Of a stretch of 9,777 bases of DNA, positions 1-4,195 are shown piece by piece. The notes beneath the pieces were generated by a model that had not been told where the DNA came from, did no database searches, and saw only the letters and a program-made list of their open reading frames with translations. Each line of letters opens with the position of its first letter. The first letter of the stretch is position 1. The stretch spans positions 1 through 9,777 of the forward strand of contig URQF01000045.1 in the NCBI GenBank assembly GCA_900549915.1, read 5' to 3'. The position numbers and the translations under genes were made by a program. This stretch comes from an uncultured Mollicutes bacterium. Lineage in GTDB: Bacteria; Bacillota_I; Bacilli_A; RFN20; CAG-288.

Positions 1-966
1 GAAAACAAGGTCCGGAATCAGTCCTTCCCCATAACTAACAACATAATCTCCTTCGTTCCTGATTCCATCGGAATCATTGCTTAGAGAGATAACATAGAGA
101 TTTCCATAAGTTACCATGGAGACAAATTCATACTTATCTTCGCAGAGCTTCCTGCCGTTTATGGAGTCGAAAATAATGAAATCTTTTTCACCTTTCGCAA
201 ATTCGGCTTTCATTAGATTTGGGGATTCCGTGATGAATTTATCATCCGAAGCAAAAGCTGAAAAAGCCAGGCTTGGCGCACCAACAGGGGAAGCAATCTG
301 AAAGCTCAAGGAACTAGTAGTGCTGGTTGAATAGGGAGCATAGTAATACGATGAAAAATTCTTTTCGTCTATGTTAATCGAAAGCGTTGTTGATAATTTT
401 TCATACTCATAATGGTCGGGTTGTTTTTTCTTATCAAGGAATCCAAACCCGTTCTTACGATCCTTTTGTACGTTCAGAATAAGATTGGTAGTCCTTCCGA
501 ATTTGCTTGTCTGCTGTTCAGGATTTGGCATTGCTTTATCGATTTGGCTTTTTACCGATTCCGGATTTGATTCTAAGGCAGCGATTGTGGAATCAACCAT
601 CGAAAGAAAAGAAAGAATATCAGCGCTCTTTGACTTATCTTGCGCTAAAGATTTCTTGATAAAAAGACCTGCTTGAGGAAAACCATTCGTACCATATTTT
701 TTAGAGAATAAAGTACGAATATCCGAATAAATCGAAAGAGTAGAATCTTTTAAAAGTGCGTTTTCTACAACGGGGTTGCTTGAGACGACATAATTGACAG
801 TCTGTCCCTGATCGGATTTGGAGATCCTATAAGGAAGGGTATCCGAAACCTGAGAGACATAGCGACTGATTTTGACTATGGAATTGGTGGAAACGGAAGA
901 TCCTCCGCTGTGACATCCGGTAATTAATAACGTGGTTAACAATAAAAAGGCAAATTGATTTTTCAT
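1..966 (-). CDS. Lipoprotein resembling an ABC transporter substrate-binding protein (NMT1/NitT-TauT type), 3' end outside the window
   Basis: An open frame of 322 codons runs from ATG at 966-964 to the window edge without a stop, so the C-terminus is missing. The N-terminus is a lipoprotein signal: a short basic start, a hydrophobic stretch, then a lipobox LITGC with Cys18, followed by a Gly/Ser-rich linker. It should be anchored to the outer face of the membrane. Residues about 55-180 (YVVSSNPVVENALL, NGFPQAGLF, NGFGF) resemble the second lobe of NMT1-like substrate-binding proteins. Residues about 222-322 (IASPVGAPSLAF, FIIFD, YGNLYVISL, VVSYGEGLIPDLVF) resemble the first lobe. The normal order is therefore reversed; see findings. 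No permease or ATPase gene is visible, so the substrate is unknown. The start is fixed by an in-frame stop at 976-978, by the signal peptide and by the absence of another Met before residue 123. There is no Shine-Dalgarno sequence. The lipoprotein call is firm; the family call rests on motifs recalled by eye. Confidence 0.7.
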   Translation of the reverse strand, partial: MKNQFAFLLLTTLLITGCHSGGSSVSTNSIVKISRYVSQVSDTLPYRISKSDQGQTVNYVVSSNPVVENALLKDSTLSIYSDIRTLFSKKYGTNGFPQAGLFIKKSLAQDKSKSADILSFLSMVDSTIAALESNPESVKSQIDKAMPNPEQQTSKFGRTTNLILNVQKDRKNGFGFLDKKKQPDHYEYEKLSTTLSINIDEKNFSSYYYAPYSTSTTSSLSFQIASPVGAPSLAFSAFASDDKFITESPNLMKAEFAKGEKDFIIFDSINGRKLCEDKYEFVSMVTYGNLYVISLSNDSDGIRNEGDYVVSYGEGLIPDLVF

Positions 967-972
967 GGGTTT

Positions 973-981
973 ATTTTAGCA
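973..981 (-). promoter_or_regulatory. Extended -10 promoter of the lipoprotein gene, predicting a leaderless mRNA
   Basis: On the minus strand the sequence TGCTAAAAT is an extended -10 element (TGn plus TAAAAT, 5 of 6 bases matching TATAAT). No clear -35 box lies 17 bases upstream, which an extended -10 can tolerate. Only six bases separate the hexamer from the ATG, so transcription should start at or next to the A of the start codon. Confidence 0.5.
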
Positions 982-1013
982 TAGGAAGATTTCTATTTCC
1001 GTAAAAACGCAAA

Positions 1014-1047
1014 TTAAAAAAAACTCCTCTGGCAGATGCCAGAGGAG
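1014..1047 (-). terminator. Rho-independent terminator of the alcohol dehydrogenase gene
   Basis: CTCCTCTGGC (1024-1033) pairs perfectly with GCCAGAGGAG (1038-1047) around a four-base loop, a GC-rich 10-bp stem. On the minus strand it is followed by eight T residues (1023-1016). It lies about 14 bases after the ADH stop codon and separates that gene from the lipoprotein promoter. Confidence 0.93.
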
Positions 1048-1060
1048 CGATGGTTTGAAG

Positions 1061-2278
1061 TTAGAAATTGACCGGGAGATCGTAGTAGACGCAATCGAGA
1101 AGCTTTTCCCTCTCTTCCTGCGTAGGTTTACGCGGGTTGGTAAGGGTGCAAGCATCAAGGATAGCATTTGCAGCGATATCATGACGACGTTCAAGATAGA
1201 CAGACTCCGGAACGAAGCCTTCCTCAGTCGGATAAGAATCCTTTCCGTAATGCTTGATGCAGTGCGGAATATTGAGGGCATCATTCCTTTCACGGAGAAC
1301 CTTGATAAGCTTGTTGACAGTATCCCTAGGAGTGCAGCCATAGATTCCCATTTCGTTGGCAATCTCGACATAGCGCTGACGGGCAGTTAAATCCTTTGCA
1401 TTGTAAGCAATGACCTTCGGGAGGTACCTTGCATTAGCAGCACCATGGATGATGTGAGCACCATAGTCCTGGAAAGCAGCACCAGTCTTATGAGCCATAG
1501 AGTGAACGATGCCTAAAGAAGCATTGGAGAATGCCCTGCCGGCTAAGCACTGAGCAAAGTGAACATTGTCACGGGCTTCCCTGACTCCGTTGTAGGAATC
1601 AACTAAGTCGGCCTTGATGACCTTGGCAGCTAAGAGAGCATCGGCATCGGAGAACCTGGAATTTGCGGTAGAAACATAGGCTTCGATAGCATGGGTGATG
1701 GCATCCATACCAGTGTGAGCAACAAGTTTCTTCGGCCTGGTGTGAGCAAGTTCCGGATCGACGATGGCAACATCCGGGGTGATTTCGAAATCAGCAATCG
1801 GGAATTTGATGCCTTTCTTGTAATCCGTGATGATGGAGAAGGCAGTAACTTCAGTTGCAGTTCCGGAAGTAGAAGAAATAGCGCAGAAATGAGCTTTATG
1901 ACGGAGTTCCGGTAACTGGAAGACTTTGCACCTATCTTCGAAAGTAATCTCCGGATACTCATACTTGATCCACCTTGCTTTGGCGGCATCAATCGGAGAA
2001 CCACCACCGATAGCAACGATCCAGTCAGGTTCAAACTTCAACCTGGCTTCAGCACCGCGCCTAACAGTTTCGACAGACGGATCGGATTCGATACCTTCGA
2101 ATAATTCGACTTCGAATCCAGCCTGCTTCAGATACTCTTCAGCTTTGGCGAGGAAACCAAAACGCTTCCTGCTTCCGCCACCGACACAAATCCTAGCCTT
2201 TTTTCCTTTCAGATGAGATAAGGCCTCGAGGCTGCCCCTTCCGTGATAGATATCACGAGGTAAAGTGAAACGTGCCAT
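1061..2278 (-). CDS. Iron-containing alcohol dehydrogenase, 405 aa
   Basis: This is a group III metal-dependent NAD(P)H alcohol dehydrogenase, a cytoplasmic enzyme that interconverts alcohols and aldehydes, usually to regenerate NAD+ during fermentation. The nucleotide-binding motif GGGSPIDAAK is at residues 91-100. The metal ligands are read as Asp192 and His196 (GMDAITHAIEAY), His259 (GIVHSMAH) and His278 (IIHGAANA); His263 is the usual extra active-site His. The spacing between the last two metal histidines is 19 residues, against 14 in FucO or AdhE, because of an insertion around QDYGAH. The order and length fit a single-domain enzyme related to the C-terminal half of AdhE and to butanol dehydrogenases, and no aldehyde dehydrogenase domain is fused. 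The ATG is preceded by AGGAGG at 2285-2290 with six bases of spacing. The gene is monocistronic, with its own promoter and a strong terminator. The exact substrate cannot be read from the sequence. Confidence 0.95.
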   Translation of the reverse strand: MARFTLPRDIYHGRGSLEALSHLKGKKARICVGGGSRKRFGFLAKAEEYLKQAGFEVELFEGIESDPSVETVRRGAEARLKFEPDWIVAIGGGSPIDAAKARWIKYEYPEITFEDRCKVFQLPELRHKAHFCAISSTSGTATEVTAFSIITDYKKGIKFPIADFEITPDVAIVDPELAHTRPKKLVAHTGMDAITHAIEAYVSTANSRFSDADALLAAKVIKADLVDSYNGVREARDNVHFAQCLAGRAFSNASLGIVHSMAHKTGAAFQDYGAHIIHGAANARYLPKVIAYNAKDLTARQRYVEIANEMGIYGCTPRDTVNKLIKVLRERNDALNIPHCIKHYGKDSYPTEEGFVPESVYLERRHDIAANAILDACTLTNPRKPTQEEREKLLDCVYYDLPVNF

Positions 2279-2295
2279 TGTATACCTCCTGTTTT

Positions 2296-2321
2296 TTGCT
2301 GCTAAATGGCATTTGCAACAA
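2296..2321 (-). repeat. Imperfect inverted repeat in the ADH mRNA leader
   Basis: On the minus strand TTGTTGC (2321-2315) can pair with GCAGCAA (2302-2296) through seven base pairs, one of them G-U. Inside lie a one-base bulge and the further palindrome AAATG-C-CATTT. It sits directly after the predicted transcription start and just before the AGGAGG. It could be a 5' mRNA hairpin or a repressor site; the sequence alone does not tell which. Confidence 0.5.
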
Positions 2322-2331
2322 TATCGAAATA

Positions 2332-2361
2332 ATTATAAATGAGAAGAAATTCATTAGTAAA
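2332..2361 (-). promoter_or_regulatory. Probable promoter of the ADH gene
   Basis: The minus strand has a perfect TATAAT at 2337-2332 and TTTACT (4 of 6 to TTGACA) at 2361-2356, spaced 18 bases. The start of transcription would fall near 2325, giving a leader of about 46 bases. Confidence 0.5.
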
Positions 2362-2466
2362 GGGCTTTCTTGATATAAAAGTGGAAAACTGAGTACTGAT
2401 TGCGTGGTTTTTATGCTTTGAATATAAGAATACGCAAAAAACAATCAAATTTATGGAGCGTTCTTT

Positions 2467-2495
2467 TTGCATCCTGGTTCCTTATTTCATAAAAT
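2467..2495 (+). promoter_or_regulatory. Probable promoter of the glutaredoxin-like gene
   Basis: TTGCAT (2467-2472, 3 of 6 to consensus) and TAAAAT (2490-2495, 5 of 6) are spaced exactly 17 bases. A small inverted repeat, TTATTT-cata-AAATAA (2482-2497), overlaps the -10. Transcription would begin near 2502, leaving a leader of about 20 bases that contains the ribosome binding site. Confidence 0.45.
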
Positions 2496-2505
2496 AATAA
2501 GTAAC

Positions 2506-2510
2506 GGAGG
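2506..2510 (+). promoter_or_regulatory. Ribosome binding site that fixes the glutaredoxin-like start
   Basis: GGAGG lies ten bases before ATG 2521. It supports that start over an in-frame TTG at 2467, which has no such site and lies inside the probable -35 box. Confidence 0.75.
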
Positions 2511-2520
2511 TTTTCTCACT

Positions 2521-2835
2521 ATGATTCAGATTTATGGAAGTCATCTTTGTCCGGATTGCAACAACTGTACGCTTAGCTTAGATAAGAACAAGATTCCTTA
2601 TGTTTACTACGACATCACGAAGGATATTCGTCTTCTGCACAAATTCTTAGAAAGGAGAGATACTCTTCCTTTCTTCGATCATGCGAAGGAAATCCATGAT
2701 ATCGGTTTGCCAACAAGGATATTGGATGATGGAACTAGGACAAGGGATTGGGAAGCTTATCTTAAGAACCTAGGACTTCCTTGCTATTATACCGATACAA
2801 AGAAAACCTGTTCCATTGACGGAAAAGGCTGTTAG
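2521..2835 (+). CDS. Glutaredoxin-like thiol-disulfide protein (COG4545 type), 104 aa
   Basis: This is a small cytoplasmic thioredoxin-fold protein expected to reduce disulfides or mixed thiols. The N-terminus is a beta strand followed by the CxxC active site Cys10-Pro-Asp-Cys13 (HLCPDCNNC), with a third Cys at 16. DITKDIRLLHKFLERRDTLPFF and the IGLPT segment (Pro64, the likely cis-Pro) match the glutaredoxin-related family, followed by a C-terminal Cys tail: Cys88, Cys97 and a final CSIDGKGC. As I recall it, that tail occurs in other members and may act as an internal redox pair or metal site. The start is ATG 2521, chosen for the GGAGG at 2506-2510 and the usual family N-terminus. It is the only plus-strand gene here, divergent from the ADH gene and convergent with the GNAT gene. 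The family call is strong; the natural partner is unknown. Confidence 0.87.
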   Translation: MIQIYGSHLCPDCNNCTLSLDKNKIPYVYYDITKDIRLLHKFLERRDTLPFFDHAKEIHDIGLPTRILDDGTRTRDWEAYLKNLGLPCYYTDTKKTCSIDGKGC

Positions 2836-2841
2836 TAACAC

Positions 2842-2870
2842 AAAAAAGGCACCGTTCAGGCGCCTTTTTG
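2842..2870. terminator. Bidirectional terminator between convergent genes
   Basis: AAAAAGGCACC (2843-2853) pairs with GGCGCCTTTTT (2859-2869) with one mismatch and a five-base loop. The A and T runs on either side provide a U-tract in both directions. It starts seven bases after the plus-strand glutaredoxin stop and four bases after the minus-strand GNAT stop, so it should serve both genes. Confidence 0.85.
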
Positions 2871-2873
2871 TAT

Positions 2874-3137
2874 TTAAGAATAGTATTTCTGGAGATAGTT
2901 AGCCGCGTAGGAACAATCTGCGGATAGGGAATAGCCTTCTTTTTCCGCTTTTTGAATGATTAATGTCCTTAGGGCCTTGGCAAGCCCCTTTCCTTGGTAT
3001 TTTTCTTCGACGACTGTCTTTTTGATGTTCAGGACATTGTTTTTTATTTCGTATTCAAGATAAGCAGCCCGTTCCTCATTCTGGTAAAGACAAATCCGGT
3101 TTTCTTCCCTGACCGGTTTGAAATCAGTTGCAAACAT
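2874..3137 (-). CDS. Small GNAT-family acetyltransferase-like protein (COG2388, YjdJ type), 87 aa
   Basis: The sequence fits the minimal GNAT fold of COG2388 (Acetyltransf_CG). AAYLEYEI (24-31) is the early strand, VLNIKKTVVEEKYQGKGLAKAL (35-56) carries the acetyl-CoA pyrophosphate-binding motif QGKGLA, and SADCSYAANYLQKY (72-85) is the conserved ending with Cys75. The natural acceptor for this family is not settled; binding of acetyl-CoA is the safe inference. The ATG overlaps the stop of the upstream flavin-reductase-family gene by one base (TAATG, 3139-3135). No purine-rich ribosome site is seen ahead of it, so it is probably translated by re-initiation and made in step with its neighbour. 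It ends at the shared terminator. Length and motifs are complete for the family. Confidence 0.87.
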   Translation of the reverse strand: MFATDFKPVREENRICLYQNEERAAYLEYEIKNNVLNIKKTVVEEKYQGKGLAKALRTLIIQKAEKEGYSLSADCSYAANYLQKYYS

Positions 3138-3691
3138 TAGCGGAGCTTGAATCCTACTTTGAAGGCATCTGCAAGGACTTTGTCCCTGGAATAATACTTG
3201 TTGTTGCTTGGATCATAGGAAATTGGTTTAAGTTTGCGGACATCGACCTTGCCATTTTCATCCAGAATAGAATCATCCGCAACGATTTCAAGGATCTCAC
3301 CGATCCTGTTGCCATTGTCATCGCGGTGATCGAGCTTGCATTCAAGAGTCAAGGGAAGTTCACGGAACAGAGGACAAGGGAAGTTACCTTCCCTAATGGT
3401 AAGCTTGGCTTTCTTCCTTTTATCTTTATCTGTTGTCTTGGAGACAAGACCAACATAATCGGCAACTACTACTGTATCTTCGGTAGCAAATGAGACAGAA
3501 AAATATCCGCTATCCTGGATGTTGAGAGTCGTTTGATGGGCCTCGGAAAGGCTAAGAATGACCTTATTAGTGTCATAGATGCCGCCCCAAGCAGCATTCC
3601 TTAAATCTGGATTTCCTTCTTTGTCATAGGTTCCAATCAAAAGAACCGGAAGCGGATAAAACAAAGTGGATGGTTTTAAATTTACTTTCAT
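3137..3691 (-). CDS. Flavin reductase family / FMN-binding split-barrel protein, 184 aa
   Basis: The protein matches the flavin reductase-like group (DIM6/NTAB, PF01613 type), small FMN-binding split-barrel proteins that are often dimeric and sometimes act as NAD(P)H:flavin oxidoreductases. Visible family features are LKPSTLFYPLPVLLIGTYD (5-23), the FMN-contacting RNAAWGGIYDTNKVILSLS region (31-49), FSVSFA (64-69), ADYVGLVS (77-84), ELPLTLECKL (111-120), GEILEIVADDSILDENGKVD (131-150) and LKPISYD (154-160). The chosen start is ATG 3691 because AGGGGG lies seven bases upstream (3699-3704) and the family normally begins here; a longer frame opens at 3754 but lacks support. It heads a two-gene unit with the GNAT gene. 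Its actual substrate is unknown. Confidence 0.88.
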   Translation of the reverse strand: MKVNLKPSTLFYPLPVLLIGTYDKEGNPDLRNAAWGGIYDTNKVILSLSEAHQTTLNIQDSGYFSVSFATEDTVVVADYVGLVSKTTDKDKRKKAKLTIREGNFPCPLFRELPLTLECKLDHRDDNGNRIGEILEIVADDSILDENGKVDVRKLKPISYDPSNNKYYSRDKVLADAFKVGFKLR

Positions 3692-3698
3692 GTTTCTT

Positions 3699-3704
3699 CC
3701 CCCT
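3699..3704 (-). promoter_or_regulatory. Ribosome binding site that fixes the flavin-reductase-family start
   Basis: AGGGGG on the minus strand is seven bases before ATG 3691. This rules out the upstream in-frame codon at 3754 as the start. Confidence 0.8.
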
Positions 3705-3706
3705 AG

Positions 3707-3733
3707 TTTCAGTATATTTGATTTCAGTATATT
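3707..3733 (-). repeat. Tandem direct repeat in the flavin-reductase-family promoter
   Basis: The 12-base sequence AATATACTGAAA (minus strand) occurs twice without mismatch, at 3733-3722 and 3718-3707, separated by three bases (period 15). The upstream copy contains the best -10 hexamer, TATACT. A 15-base period is not a whole number of helical turns. The repeat may be an operator or simply a local duplication. Confidence 0.7.
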
Positions 3734-3754
3734 ACGGCATAAGAGAAAAAACAA
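3726..3754 (-). promoter_or_regulatory. Probable promoter of the flavin reductase-GNAT unit
   Basis: TTGTTT (3754-3749, 3 of 6) and TATACT (3731-3726, 5 of 6) on the minus strand are spaced 17 bases. The ruvX stop is only nine bases upstream and no hairpin terminator is seen between, so read-through from alaS-ruvX may also feed this unit. Confidence 0.45.
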
Positions 3755-3763
3755 TAAGTATGC

Positions 3764-4195
3764 TTAATCGTATTGTCCGATAGAACGAAGGTAACGCTCT
3801 AAAATCACACAGCTTGCAGCAGCATCAATCGACTTATGCTGCTTCTTAGAATTCTTCCCTTCTTCGTGAAGGTAAGAGGACGCTTCCAAGGTGGAATAAC
3901 GCTCATCCTGCAAGATGACTGGAATACCAGGAAAGACTTTCCTCAGCCTCTCCTTAAAGGAATAAACCGTCCGTGTCCTGTCACACTCATCTCCGGAAGG
4001 GAAAAGAGGAAGACCAAGCACGAATTTACTCACTTTTTCGAAGCGAAGAATCTCTTTTAATTCTTGTAGCGCGTAATCAAAATCCATCCTTTTGAATCGA
4101 AGATTCTTCAAAGGAGTGACAAACCTTCCCGATCGGGAAATGGCAATCCCTAAACTACCCTTTCCTAAATCAAGGGCAACAAGATTCTTTTCCAT
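3764..4195 (-). CDS. ruvX: RuvX/YqgF family putative Holliday junction resolvase, 143 aa
   Basis: RuvX/YqgF proteins have an RNase H-like fold. They are linked to Holliday junction resolution, pre-16S rRNA 5' processing and, in some species, antitermination. The acidic sites are visible: Asp9 in ALDLGKGSLGIAIS, Asp97-Glu98 in QDERYST, and Asp124 in KSIDAAASCVILERYL. GLPLFPSGDECDRT (61-74) matches the family GLP loop. Length is typical. The gene follows alaS with a one-base TAATG overlap (4197-4193) and no evident ribosome site, indicating coupled translation. In many Bacillota a short ireB/yrzL gene lies between alaS and this gene; it is absent here. The family call is very strong; which of the reported roles matters in this organism cannot be read from the sequence. 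Confidence 0.94.
   Translation of the reverse strand: MEKNLVALDLGKGSLGIAISRSGRFVTPLKNLRFKRMDFDYALQELKEILRFEKVSKFVLGLPLFPSGDECDRTRTVYSFKERLRKVFPGIPVILQDERYSTLEASSYLHEEGKNSKKQHKSIDAAASCVILERYLRSIGQYD

Noticed and set aside
2253..2444. A 63-codon minus-strand frame upstream of the ADH gene
   Set aside because: It runs through the ADH promoter and leader, overlaps the ADH start and has no ribosome site of its own.
2482..2497. Inverted repeat TTATTT-cata-AAATAA as an operator
   Set aside because: It is only six A/T pairs in an A/T-rich promoter, so chance is likely; noted only within the promoter entry.
2467..2520. An N-terminal extension of the glutaredoxin-like protein from TTG 2467
   Set aside because: The TTG sits in the probable -35 box and has no Shine-Dalgarno; ATG 2521 has GGAGG and matches the family start.
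3692..3763. Terminator after ruvX
   Set aside because: A T6 run exists, but the only possible stem (GCATA with TATGC) has a 17-base loop enclosing the T run, so it does not form a terminator.
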